A stretch of DNA of 11,783 nt from Susulua sp964536195. Its GTDB lineage: Bacteria; Omnitrophota; Gorgyraeia; Duberdicusellales; 4484-171. Each line of letters begins with the position of its first letter. Position 1 is the first letter of the stretch. Shown here piece after piece: positions 1 through 7,636 of the stretch. The position numbers and the translations under genes were made by a program. The notes under the pieces are model-generated. The model searched no databases. It saw only the letters and a program-made list of their open reading frames with translations, and was not told the DNA's origin. The DNA lies in the NCBI GenBank assembly GCA_964536195.1, contig CAZHVO010000029.1:1-11783 (forward strand), read 5' to 3'.

Positions 1-22
1 ACCCCACCGCTTGCGGTGGGGT
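1..22. repeat. Perfect 10-bp inverted repeat at window edge
   Basis: The arms accccaccgc (1-10) and gcggtggggt (13-22) are exact reverse complements separated by two bases. The inner arm encodes the genuine GFDPTA segment of tyrS; the outer arm is its mirror image. This looks more like a fold-back or assembly end than natural sequence. Confidence 0.9.
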
Positions 23-158
23 CAAAGCCAATCTTTAGCTTAAGAGGCTTATTGTTCCTAAAAGAGTTTTCTAGCTTAAGGACTAGCTCTTCCTCAGCAA
101 TTAAGTCAACTGAATTCTCTTTTATGAGTTCAAGATGTTGGGTTATCTTGCTCTTCAT
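1..158 (-). CDS. tyrS: Tyrosyl-tRNA synthetase, N-terminal fragment (cut by window edge)
   Basis: TyrRS activates tyrosine with ATP and charges tRNA-Tyr in the cytoplasm. Only the first 52 codons are present, starting at the ATG at 158-156. They read MKSKITQHLELIKENSVDLI, then an EEEL element, then KPLKLKIGFDPTA. An IKxxxVxLIxEEEL segment followed by KPLxLKxGFDPTA is the N-terminus of the TyrZ/TyrS2-type enzyme. In the family, DPTA is followed by a stretch ending in the HIGH-like LGH signature. Here the frame instead turns into SGG inside a perfect palindrome at the window edge, so the last few residues may be artefactual. The start lies 29 nt inside the end of rpsA, which implies cotranscription and coupled translation. 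No clear Shine-Dalgarno sequence precedes it. The gene was too short and too terminal for normal ORF calling. The identification is confident despite the length. Confidence 0.85.
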   Translation of the reverse strand, partial: MKSKITQHLELIKENSVDLIAEEELVLKLENSFRNNKPLKLKIGFDPTASGG

Positions 159-1698
159 CTAATTTTGCCGAAAGGCCGATTTTTGCTGAACCCTGATCGA
201 TTTTTATTATTTTAACCTTCATCTTCTCGCCGGGTTTAAGCTTCTCCATGGCTTCCTTTTCTATCTCTCCGGAGAAAACCAATCCTTCTAAAGCTTCATC
301 TATGCCTACAAACACTCCAAAATTAGTAATCTTGATTACTTCTCCCTCTACGATTTTTCCTATAGGAAATTTCTCGAGGATCTGAGGCCAGGGATCTTCT
401 TTTAATTGCTTTGTGCCTAGAATAATCTTTTTGTTGCTTCGGTCTAGGCCTAAGACTTTCCACTCATAACCATGTCCTCTTTTTAAAACTTCTTGGGCCC
501 GAGTGAGTCTCTTGGTCCAAGAAATATCTTCGTTGTAGATTATACCTTCCAAACCATTGTCTAACTCTATATAGGCACAACCATCCCCAAAACCACTGAC
601 TTTGCCAGCAATTACACTGTCAATAGTGATTAGTTTCTCTACATTTTCCCAGGGGTCTTTCTCTAATTGTTTTACGCTTAAAGAGATCTTTCTCTCGGCA
701 GAATCAACGCTGATTATCTTTGCCTCTACGCTATCACCAATAGCAAAGGCATCCTGCAAATTGATGAACCTCTTTGTCCAAGAGACTTCGCTTATATGGA
801 CTAAGCCTTCTATTCCCTTTTCTAGCTCTACGAATATTCCGTAATTTTGAATATTAGTAATTCTTCCCTTGATTACGGAACTTACCGGAAACTTGTCGCC
901 TATCTCTTTCCAAGGATCAGGAGTAGTCTGCTTTAAGCCTAGAGAAATCTTACCCTTCTCCTTATCAAACCTTAAAACTAGTACCTGGATATCATTTCCT
1001 ACAGCAACAATCTCTGAAGGATGAGTAATCTTCTTCCAGCTCATATCAGCTATATGAAGAAGTCCGTCTACTCCTCCCAGGTCCACAAAGGCACCGAAGT
1101 TAGTAATACTCTTTACCCGTCCCTTTATTATTTCACCTTCTTTAAGCTCTTCCCAAATCTTCTTGCGAGCAACTTCTCTCTCTGCCCTAACAGCATCTTT
1201 ACGAGAAACAATAAAACTGCCCTTAAGCTTATTCATCTTTATAATTTGGAACTTAAATGTCTTGGTCATCACCTCGTTATCCTCAAAGGATCTAAACGAA
1301 GATAGACTCTGGGGAAGAAATCCTTCAACTCCAAAGACATTTACGATATATCCGCCTCTAACTTTGCGTATGACTATACCCTCTACCAAGTCTCCTTCTT
1401 TGAAGCTATCAACTAAAGTTAGCCATCCTTTTGCCTCTCTAGCCCTCTTAAAAGAAAGGACGATTTTTCCTTCCTCATCTTCAACATTCTCGACATAGAC
1501 ATCAATTTCTTTTAGGTTATCTATGTCGACTCCTTTAAACTCCTCACGAAGGATTACCCCCTCAGACTTGTAGCCAACATCTACTACAACCTCAGTAGGA
1601 TTTACAACAATAACCTTGCCGTTTATAATCTCCCCTTCTTTTAATTCCTTGATCGAATCGTAATAAGCTTTTGCCAATTCTGTAGATACATTTTCCAT
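130..1698 (-). CDS. rpsA: Small-subunit ribosomal protein S1 (six S1 domains)
   Basis: S1 binds mRNA on the 30S subunit and assists translation initiation, especially on structured or weak-SD leaders. The 522-aa protein contains six consecutive S1/OB-fold repeats, roughly at residues 20-85, 100-168, 185-257, 270-344, 356-431 and 443-512. Repeats 3, 4 and 6 carry the canonical pattern, for example TNFGAFVDLGGVDGLLHIAD in repeat 3, and linkers ending in DPW separate repeats 3 to 6. Six domains and about 520 residues match the proteobacterial-type full-length S1. The start at 1698 is supported by AAGGAGG (1710-1716), 11 nt upstream. The gene has its own promoter (1731-1759) and overlaps tyrS downstream. 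The sixth repeat is somewhat degenerate in its second half, which is common. Confidence 0.97.
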   Translation of the reverse strand: MENVSTELAKAYYDSIKELKEGEIINGKVIVVNPTEVVVDVGYKSEGVILREEFKGVDIDNLKEIDVYVENVEDEEGKIVLSFKRAREAKGWLTLVDSFKEGDLVEGIVIRKVRGGYIVNVFGVEGFLPQSLSSFRSFEDNEVMTKTFKFQIIKMNKLKGSFIVSRKDAVRAEREVARKKIWEELKEGEIIKGRVKSITNFGAFVDLGGVDGLLHIADMSWKKITHPSEIVAVGNDIQVLVLRFDKEKGKISLGLKQTTPDPWKEIGDKFPVSSVIKGRITNIQNYGIFVELEKGIEGLVHISEVSWTKRFINLQDAFAIGDSVEAKIISVDSAERKISLSVKQLEKDPWENVEKLITIDSVIAGKVSGFGDGCAYIELDNGLEGIIYNEDISWTKRLTRAQEVLKRGHGYEWKVLGLDRSNKKIILGTKQLKEDPWPQILEKFPIGKIVEGEVIKITNFGVFVGIDEALEGLVFSGEIEKEAMEKLKPGEKMKVKIIKIDQGSAKIGLSAKLDEEQDNPTS

Positions 1699-1709
1699 TT
1701 TTATCTAGT

Positions 1710-1716
1710 CCTCCTT
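1710..1716 (-). promoter_or_regulatory. Shine-Dalgarno of rpsA
   Basis: The minus strand reads AAGGAGG, a full anti-SD match, 11 nt before the ATG. E. coli rpsA is known for a weak SD and autogenous control, so a strong SD here suggests different control. That last point is inference. Confidence 0.75.
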
Positions 1717-1730
1717 AAAAAATTTTTACA

Positions 1731-1759
1731 ATTATCTCCTAAATAGCTACCTTTGTCAA
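1731..1759 (-). promoter_or_regulatory. Sigma-70-type promoter of rpsA-tyrS
   Basis: On the minus strand TTGACA (1759-1754) is followed after exactly 17 nt by GATAAT (1736-1731). This is a perfect -35 and a 5/6 match -10. The predicted start is near 1724, giving a leader of about 26 nt that carries the SD. rpsA can therefore be expressed independently of the upstream seven-gene operon. Confidence 0.8.
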
Positions 1760-1772
1760 TGATAACCTCTTT

Positions 1773-1823
1773 ACCCCGTTAGAGATTCATAGTTGCCTAA
1801 AAGCAACCTATCTCTAACGGGGT
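1773..1823. repeat. Long perfect inverted repeat / hairpin between plsC and rpsA
   Basis: Arms accccgttagagat (1773-1786) and atctctaacggggt (1810-1823) are exact 14-bp reverse complements. Inside them gttgc (1792-1796) and gcaac (1803-1807) form a second stem with loop ctaaaa. The element begins immediately after the plsC stop codon and ends 13 nt before the rpsA -35. No T-tract follows it on the minus strand, so it is not a textbook intrinsic terminator. It may act as an operon boundary, a 3'-end stabiliser, or be a dispersed REP/MITE-like palindrome. Confidence 0.85.
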
Positions 1824-2393
1824 TTAAAGACTTTTTATCTTATCCATGACTTTTCGGGTAATATTCTCATGATTATCACCCTCTTCTATATTGTCAACTC
1901 TAGCGAAAATAACCCTTATTTTGCCTTTGTTGAAAAAATTCAGCTCTTTAAAAGACTTTTTTTCAGTTCCGTAAATTCTTGCTGCAACTACAGGAACTTT
2001 GGCCTTCTTACAAAGAAAACCTACCCCGTTATTGGCTGCTTCCAGACTAACCCCACGTGTACCTTGGGGAAAAATAGTCAAAGGTTTACTCTTCAGCACC
2101 TTAAGGGCTAAGCGCACAGCCCCAATATCATTCTGCCCTCTCTTTAAAGGCAATAGACCTACATTCTTAAAGTAAAAAGCAGTTATTATGGTGTTAAATA
2201 ACTCCTTTTTAGCAAGAAAACCTACCTTACGAGGAGAAATAGCCGCTATAAGAGGTGGATCTAAGTTGCTTAGGTGATTTGCCGCTAAGACAAAAGGCCC
2301 TTTTTTGGGAATAGATTCTTTTCCTCTTATATCAAGCTTGTAAAATAATTTCAAATAGCAATAGACTAACGTAGTAGATATCCTATAGAGCAT
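1824..2393 (-). CDS. plsC: 1-acyl-sn-glycerol-3-phosphate acyltransferase (PlsC family)
   Basis: PlsC transfers an acyl chain to the sn-2 position of lysophosphatidic acid to give phosphatidic acid at the inner membrane. The 189-aa protein carries the acyltransferase HX4D motif as NHLSNLD (His40, Asp45). It has the FLAKKELF block near residues 59-66 and the G-T-R motif as FPQGTR (108-113), followed by a VPVV block. The length suits short bacterial PlsC proteins. The N-terminus is moderately hydrophobic (MLYRISTTLVYCYLKLFYKL), consistent with membrane association. The usual Glu of FPEGTR is Gln110 here, a change in a substrate-binding motif. The start lies inside the end of the phosphohexomutase gene (11-nt overlap, TATGCTCTATAG), so translation is probably coupled. 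It is the last gene of the long operon and ends against a hairpin. Confidence 0.9.
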   Translation of the reverse strand: MLYRISTTLVYCYLKLFYKLDIRGKESIPKKGPFVLAANHLSNLDPPLIAAISPRKVGFLAKKELFNTIITAFYFKNVGLLPLKRGQNDIGAVRLALKVLKSKPLTIFPQGTRGVSLEAANNGVGFLCKKAKVPVVAARIYGTEKKSFKELNFFNKGKIRVIFARVDNIEEGDNHENITRKVMDKIKSL

Positions 2394-3780
2394 AAACTTT
2401 TCTCTTACCTAAAGCAACAAGCTTTTCAGCTTCTTTCCTACTCTTGCTCTCAGCGTAAACTCTTACAATTGGCTCTGTCCCTGATTTTCTAAACATAAGC
2501 CAACAATCTCTAGCTATTAACTTTATTCCATCAAGAGTATTCACTCTTTCAATTTTTTTGCCCAAAAGCGAAGTTGGTAATTTCATATCTGATAAACTTT
2601 TTCGTATACTTTTTATTGGAATAGCTGTGCGGCTATAGTAATAACGGCCGTATTTCTTATAGAAATTAGCTAAGATGGTATCGAACTTTTTACCTTCGCT
2701 AACAATCATCTCCAAAAGAAGGAGAAATGCTGCTGAACCATCTCTTTCAGGAATATAACCTTTAAAACCAATCCCTCCGGCTTCTTCTCCACCAATACAA
2801 ACCAGATTATTTTCAAATAGATTAGATATGTATTTAAAACCTACCGGGGTCTCATAACAAGCCACCCCTAATGAAAGAGCCACCTTATCAATGACATTGC
2901 TACCGACAACTGTCTTAGCAATTCCGCCTATAACCTTTCTATTCTTGATCATATGGATAGCTAGGAGAGGTAAGATAACCTGGGCATTTATGTAATTGCC
3001 TTTACCGTCAACCATAGCAATTCTATCAGCATCACCATCTAAGACTACTCCTAAGTCATATTTTCCTTTTTTCATCTCAGCTATGAGTTCTCCTAAGCTG
3101 CTGACTATCGGCTCAGGACGAGTTCCGCCAAAAGAAGGATTTATTTCATTATGCAAATAATCTATTCTAATATTGCTCTTACCGAGAATTCTCTCAACAA
3201 AGTTATCCCCGGAACCATACATTACATCTACTAAGACTCTTAGCTTTAGTTTTTTTATTCTTTTTACATTTATGAATTTTCCCAAGAAATCCATATAATC
3301 AACAGTTAAATCTTCTAAGACTAATAGATTCTTCTTCTTGGCTAAGGCTATATCAATATACTTAGGCTTACACCTACCAAAAAGGCTCTCGACCTTATCG
3401 GTAAGAGACTTATCAGCAGAACCGCCCTTAGAAGTTTTAATCTTTAAGCCATTAAATCTGGCCGGATTATGAGAGGCTGTAATCATAACCCCTAAATCAT
3501 ACTTCCTATTTCGACAATGAAGACTGACAGCTGGAGTAGGCACATCCCTATTTGATAAAGTAACTTTTATTTTATTGGCTGCTAAAACACATCCTACTGT
3601 CCTGGCAAATTCCTTGGATAGGAATCTACGATCATAGCCAATAACAACTCTCCTGCTCTTAGCTTTCCCCTTACCTGACTTAAGATAATCAGCGATTGCT
3701 TGAGAAACAATCTTTACATTTTCAAAAGTAAAATCTTCAGCTATAATTGCTCGCCATCCATCTGTGCCAAACTTAATCAT
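2383..3780 (-). CDS. Phosphoglucomutase/phosphomannomutase family phosphohexomutase
   Basis: This enzyme interconverts hexose 1- and 6-phosphates (glucose, mannose or glucosamine type) through a phosphoserine intermediate, feeding glycan and envelope precursors. All four domains of the alpha-D-phosphohexomutase superfamily can be read in the 465 residues. The N-terminus is FGTDGWR (4-10). The catalytic serine loop is TASHNP (101-106, Ser103). The metal loop is DGDADR (248-253), the sugar-specificity loop is GEEAGG (331-336), and the phosphate-binding loop is RKSGTEP (431-437). Sugar specificity cannot be fixed by eye, so no gene symbol is given. AGGAGG lies just before the ATG, and the start overlaps the nadD stop as ATGA. 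This gene is not part of the usual nadD neighbourhood, where rsfS is commonly found. Confidence 0.93.
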   Translation of the reverse strand: MIKFGTDGWRAIIAEDFTFENVKIVSQAIADYLKSGKGKAKSRRVVIGYDRRFLSKEFARTVGCVLAANKIKVTLSNRDVPTPAVSLHCRNRKYDLGVMITASHNPARFNGLKIKTSKGGSADKSLTDKVESLFGRCKPKYIDIALAKKKNLLVLEDLTVDYMDFLGKFINVKRIKKLKLRVLVDVMYGSGDNFVERILGKSNIRIDYLHNEINPSFGGTRPEPIVSSLGELIAEMKKGKYDLGVVLDGDADRIAMVDGKGNYINAQVILPLLAIHMIKNRKVIGGIAKTVVGSNVIDKVALSLGVACYETPVGFKYISNLFENNLVCIGGEEAGGIGFKGYIPERDGSAAFLLLLEMIVSEGKKFDTILANFYKKYGRYYYSRTAIPIKSIRKSLSDMKLPTSLLGKKIERVNTLDGIKLIARDCWLMFRKSGTEPIVRVYAESKSRKEAEKLVALGKRKVYAL

Positions 3781-4355
3781 TGCTCCTCCTTTTCGCTCTT
3801 ATAAAGATTGTGTTCTCGTATGTAATCAGCTACTTCTCTCTTGACTAAGTCTCTTATCGAAGACTCATTTTTTACTGATTCCCGTATTTGAGATGAAGAT
3901 AGTTCTATCTGCCGGATATCTACCGCCAGATGAGAACTCTCCTTCTCTAAGGGATATTCCTTACGATTAGCCACTACTACCTTTACCTCTTTCTTAATAT
4001 CTTCGTAGTTCTTCCAAGAAGAAAATTCATTTGCTAGATCTGAACCAATAATAAGGTAAAGTTCATCTTCAGGATAGCTTTTCGCTAATTCCCTAACAGT
4101 ATCAATAGTAAAAGAGATACCACCTCTCTCTATCTCTATACTTAAGACTTCGAAGGCCTCATTGCCTGCAGTTGCCAGCTTTACCATCTCTAACCTTAAT
4201 TGCCCACTAACACCGTTGCTTTTTTTATGAGGAGATGTGCTCACCGGAATAAAAAAAACCTTATCTAACTTAAGAGCATCTAAGATGTCTTGGGCTATAA
4301 TAAGATGACCAGCATGAGGCGGATTGAATGCTCCTCCGAGTATCCCTATCTTCAT
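3777..4355 (-). CDS. nadD: Nicotinate-nucleotide adenylyltransferase
   Basis: NadD adenylates nicotinate mononucleotide to deamido-NAD, the step shared by de novo and salvage NAD synthesis. The 192-aa protein has the nucleotidyltransferase signature GGAFNPPHAGH (7-17, with the HxGH catalytic motif), SPHKK (41-45), and the family block GSDLANEFSSWKNY near residues 104-117. The C-terminal ISSTxIR-type motif is present as SSSQIR (153-158). Length and all motifs are normal. It starts 4 nt after the proA stop with no visible SD, so it probably relies on reinitiation. It ends in a 4-nt overlap with the phosphohexomutase gene. The order rplU-obg-proB-proA-nadD is a common bacterial arrangement. Confidence 0.95.
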   Translation of the reverse strand: MKIGILGGAFNPPHAGHLIIAQDILDALKLDKVFFIPVSTSPHKKSNGVSGQLRLEMVKLATAGNEAFEVLSIEIERGGISFTIDTVRELAKSYPEDELYLIIGSDLANEFSSWKNYEDIKKEVKVVVANRKEYPLEKESSHLAVDIRQIELSSSQIRESVKNESSIRDLVKREVADYIREHNLYKSEKEEQ

Positions 4356-4359
4356 AATA

Positions 4360-5610
4360 TTATTTTCTTATTTGCCCGTTTCCTACAACCACATACTTAT
4401 ATGTGGTTAGCTCTTCTAGCCCCATTGGTCCTCGGGCATGAAGCTTGTCAGTAGAAATACCAATTTCTGCTCCCAGACCAAATTGATAACCATCGCTAAA
4501 ACGGGTAGAAATGTTACTAAAGCAACAGGCAGAATCCACCTCTCTTACAAACTTATTAGCATTGCTAAGGTCCTTAGTAAGGATACTGTCAGTATGGTGT
4601 GAACCATAGCGATTAATATGCTCAATTGCTTCCTGAATTGAGCCTACAACCTTTATTGAAATAATCAAATCAAGATACTCTCTGGTCCAATCCTTGTTAT
4701 TTGCCTTGCTTATACCCGGTAATAGTTTTACTGTTTTAGAATCCCCTCGTATCTCAACGCCGCATTTATCAAATTCTTTCTTTAGGAGTGGTAAGAACTT
4801 CTTGGCCCCATCTTGGTGAATAAGAATAGTCTCGACAGCATTGCAGACCGAAGGTCTTTGGACCTTGGCATTTACACAGATCTTTAAAGCTTGGCTTAGG
4901 TCAAACCTCTTATCTATATAGATATGGCATATTCCTTTATAGTGTTTTATTACTGGTATCCGTGAAATATCAGCAACTTTTCTTATCAGGGCTTCTCCGC
5001 CTCTAGGAATAACTAAATCAATATGTTGATCAGCTTTTAAGAGTTGGCTTACTACTTTATGGTCTGTTTTCCCGACCACAAAAAATACCGGAAATTTAAC
5101 ACCACTCTTTTCTAAAGCTCTCTCTAATACTTTACCTATAGCCTTATTAGAATTTATGGCATTACTTCCTCCTCTTAATATCCCAATATTAGAGGTTTTA
5201 AATAATAGACCGACACAATCACTAGTGACATTCGGTCTTGCCTCATAAACGATTAAAACAACACCTATGGGGACCCTGACCCTTTTAACTACCATTTGAT
5301 TAGGCCTTTTTCTTGTTGAAATAGTCTGGCCAACAGGATCAGCTAAGCCTGCTACTGCCGCTAAAGAAGCACTCATCTCTTTCAGGCGCTTATTGTCTAA
5401 GGAGAGCCGGTCAATAAAACTCTTTTTTAGCTTCTTGTTGATAGCTTGGGTAATATCTTTTCTGTTTTCACGCAGAATAAAGTTCTTTTCCTTTAATATA
5501 GCTTTAGCCATGTTTTTAAGAGCCTTATTCTTCTGGGCAGTAGTTAGTTTTGCTAGCTTATAACTGGCTGCTTTAGCTTCTTTTACTAATTTTTTAACGT
5601 AAGTACTCAT
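4360..5610 (-). CDS. proA: Gamma-glutamyl phosphate reductase
   Basis: ProA reduces gamma-glutamyl phosphate with NADPH to glutamate-5-semialdehyde, the second step of proline synthesis. The 416-aa protein matches the usual length of about 417. The catalytic cysteine lies in QRPSVCNAVET (Cys256). The C-terminal signature FGLGAEIGIST is followed by KLHARGPMGLEELTTYKY, close to the family consensus. I start at the ATG at 5610 (MSTYVKKLVKEAKAASYKLA). The open frame continues upstream to 5670, but those 20 extra residues fall inside proB and do not resemble the family. The start is 13 nt after the proB stop with only a weak GAGA upstream, so coupling to proB is likely. The enzyme normally works next to ProB because the phosphate intermediate is labile. 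Confidence 0.95.
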   Translation of the reverse strand: MSTYVKKLVKEAKAASYKLAKLTTAQKNKALKNMAKAILKEKNFILRENRKDITQAINKKLKKSFIDRLSLDNKRLKEMSASLAAVAGLADPVGQTISTRKRPNQMVVKRVRVPIGVVLIVYEARPNVTSDCVGLLFKTSNIGILRGGSNAINSNKAIGKVLERALEKSGVKFPVFFVVGKTDHKVVSQLLKADQHIDLVIPRGGEALIRKVADISRIPVIKHYKGICHIYIDKRFDLSQALKICVNAKVQRPSVCNAVETILIHQDGAKKFLPLLKKEFDKCGVEIRGDSKTVKLLPGISKANNKDWTREYLDLIISIKVVGSIQEAIEHINRYGSHHTDSILTKDLSNANKFVREVDSACCFSNISTRFSDGYQFGLGAEIGISTDKLHARGPMGLEELTTYKYVVVGNGQIRK

Positions 5611-5623
5611 ATAAATTTCTCGT

Positions 5624-6706
5624 TTATTTTTTATTTTTATGGTAAACCCAACCATCAGCTGCCTTAACAAAGTTATCCCTATGGATTACTTCTTTTTCAA
5701 AACGCTTATTCCCAACACTTTTAAGATCATCGGAATTATAATTCACTAGTCCGCAGCCTATGGTTTCTCCTTGGCTGTCAATTACTACAACTGCATCGCC
5801 TTTATTAAAATTCATTTCAACTCGCTTGATACCTACGGCCAGCAAGCTCTTACCTCTATTTAATAAAGCACCTTTAGCTCCATCATCGATAATAACTATG
5901 CCCTTTATCTGTTTACTATCAATCCAGCGTTTACGCGATCTTTCAATTTTGTGACTTGGCAGGAATAAAGTGCCAATACCCTCACCCTTTATTATGTTTG
6001 AAATAACATCCTTTCTTCGGCCATTGGCGATTACTGTGCTTATTCCCGAAAGATTAGCTTTTGTTGCTGCTTGGAGTTTTGTATCCATACCGCCTTTAGT
6101 ATGAGTCTTATCCTGCTTTTTGACTAAGGCTCTTACCTTATCGTCTATCTGAGCGACTTCTTTAACTAATCTCTCGCCATCAAGTAAACCTTCTATGTCT
6201 GAGAGAATTATTAGCTGTTCGGCTCCAATTAAATCAGCTACGAATGCTGAAAGACGATCATTATCACCAATACCAATCTCCTCATGAGAGACAACATCAT
6301 TCTCGTTTATTATCGGTATAGCATTAATTGCTAAGAGCTGTTCAATTGTTTTACGGATATTCATGTAGCGCTTACGATTATCAAAATCATCCCAGGTAAG
6401 AAGAACTTGAGCACATATCCGTTTATGGTTTTTAAATTTGTCATTAAACATATCCATTAATATGATCTGACCCAAAGAAGAGACAGCCATAAGTTTATGC
6501 ATATCCTTAGGTTTATTTTTTAATTTAAGTTGGTTTAGACCGCAAGCAATTGCTCCTGAGCTAACCAAAATAGTCTTATAGCCTTTTTCCTCAACTAAAA
6601 GGATATCCTTTATGAGTCGCGAGACTAGATCTGAATCCCGCTTACCCCCAGGGGCAATAACGCTACTGCCGATTTTTACTACAATTTTTTTTGCACCTTT
6701 CGCCAT
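5624..6706 (-). CDS. proB: Glutamate 5-kinase with PUA domain
   Basis: ProB phosphorylates glutamate with ATP, the committed and normally proline-inhibited step of proline synthesis. The 360-aa protein has an amino-acid kinase domain followed by a C-terminal PUA domain (about 268-345), the full-length bacterial architecture. Visible motifs are VVKIGSS (9-15, with Lys11), the SSGA loop (49-52), INENDVV (133-139), GDNDRLSA (147-154), SDIEGL (169-174) and KGGMDTK (204-210). None of these motifs is damaged. The gene starts 15 nt after the obg stop, with AGGCAGG just upstream of the ATG. Together with proA it supplies glutamate semialdehyde; proC is not in this window. Confidence 0.96.
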   Translation of the reverse strand: MAKGAKKIVVKIGSSVIAPGGKRDSDLVSRLIKDILLVEEKGYKTILVSSGAIACGLNQLKLKNKPKDMHKLMAVSSLGQIILMDMFNDKFKNHKRICAQVLLTWDDFDNRKRYMNIRKTIEQLLAINAIPIINENDVVSHEEIGIGDNDRLSAFVADLIGAEQLIILSDIEGLLDGERLVKEVAQIDDKVRALVKKQDKTHTKGGMDTKLQAATKANLSGISTVIANGRRKDVISNIIKGEGIGTLFLPSHKIERSRKRWIDSKQIKGIVIIDDGAKGALLNRGKSLLAVGIKRVEMNFNKGDAVVVIDSQGETIGCGLVNYNSDDLKSVGNKRFEKEVIHRDNFVKAADGWVYHKNKK

Positions 6707-6721
6707 AATACCTGCCTTAGA

Positions 6722-7636
6722 TTACAGATCGCCTAAACTCTTAGATATCTTCTCCTTAACAGCCTCGATAGTTTCGGGTTTATTTACTGATATTTTTAAA
6801 AACCCTCTCTTACTCTTCCTATCTATTGTATCAATTTTCGACAACAAGTAAAAAATTTTTTTCGTCTTTAGTAAAGAACTGTCAAATCGGGAAATCTCCC
6901 TTTCTAAGCTCTTAAAATCATCCTCAGCTGATGCCTTATCGCTTAGCAATAAGAGTATTTTACTACGAAAAATATGTCTTAAGAATCTATTTTCTTCTAG
7001 GGGTGAGGAATCTTTACTCTTCTTAAAAGGCGGAGTATCTAAAACTACGAATCTCTCAAAATCATAATCACTATTTGCCCAAAAACAAGTGGTAGTAGTG
7101 AAAGCATATTCTGCTACCTTACGCTTCTGTCCGGTTAAGGCATTAAAAAAAGAGGTCTTTCCGCTATTGGCAAATCCTAAAATAGCTACATCATTAGGAA
7201 TACGATAATCTAAGGTTACTTCTCTCTCTTGGGGTCCTTGGGCTGGTAAGGTGTAATCACGCTTATAATTGCCCTTACCACCTCTTCCACCCCCACAGAT
7301 TAGAAACTCTCTGCCTTCTCCGACTAAATCAGCGATTACCTTATCATCCTTTAGAACCAGTATTCCTGAAGGAACATTAACAATTAAGTCCTCGGCGTCT
7401 CTACCTTTTTGGTTTCTAGCCCTTCCCCGCTCCCCATCAGCAGCTATAAACTTCTTGCTGCCTTTAAACTTACTTAAATCATAGAGATGGCGGCTAACTC
7501 TTAAAATAACATCTCCACCCTTGCCTCCGTCTCCACCGGAAGAAATCACCTTACGTGAAGAGAGATTGGTTAAGTTTGAGCAGCCCTCTCCCCCTTTGCC
7601 TGAACGAAGATAGATTGTTACTTTATCGATTATCAC
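6722..7636 (-). CDS. obg: Divergent Obg/CgtA-family GTPase
   Basis: Obg proteins are ribosome-associated GTPases that act in 50S assembly and the stringent response. The N-terminal Obg fold (about 1-145) is well preserved: IDKVTIYLRSGKGGEGCSN, SSGGDGGKGGDVIL and CGGGRGGKGN supply its glycine-rich loops. The G domain is unusual. G1 is GFANSGKT (154-161) instead of GFPNAGKS, and G2 threonines lie at 170-173. G3 is DTPP (200-203) rather than DxPG, with a shortened switch II. G4 is SKID (266-269) rather than NKxD. G5 is weak (SVN, about 283-285). At 304 aa it is shorter than most Obg proteins. It begins with GTG in a GTGA overlap with rplU and has no SD, so translation is coupled. Reduced or altered GTP use is possible, though the position in the operon argues for a working ribosomal factor. 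Confidence 0.9.
   Translation of the reverse strand: MIIDKVTIYLRSGKGGEGCSNLTNLSSRKVISSGGDGGKGGDVILRVSRHLYDLSKFKGSKKFIAADGERGRARNQKGRDAEDLIVNVPSGILVLKDDKVIADLVGEGREFLICGGGRGGKGNYKRDYTLPAQGPQEREVTLDYRIPNDVAILGFANSGKTSFFNALTGQKRKVAEYAFTTTTCFWANSDYDFERFVVLDTPPFKKSKDSSPLEENRFLRHIFRSKILLLLSDKASAEDDFKSLEREISRFDSSLLKTKKIFYLLSKIDTIDRKSKRGFLKISVNKPETIEAVKEKISKSLGDL

Noticed and set aside
1021..1498. Plus-strand open frames antisense to rpsA
   Set aside because: They are low-complexity shadows rich in Ser, Leu and Thr opposite a clearly coding S1 gene.
1773..1823. Classical intrinsic terminator for plsC
   Set aside because: The stem is strong, but the minus strand continues AAAGAGG with no U-tract, so I list it as a repeat/hairpin.
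5611..5670. Twenty-residue N-terminal extension of proA
   Set aside because: It overlaps the end of proB in another frame, does not resemble ProA N-termini, and the ATG at 5610 gives the normal family length.
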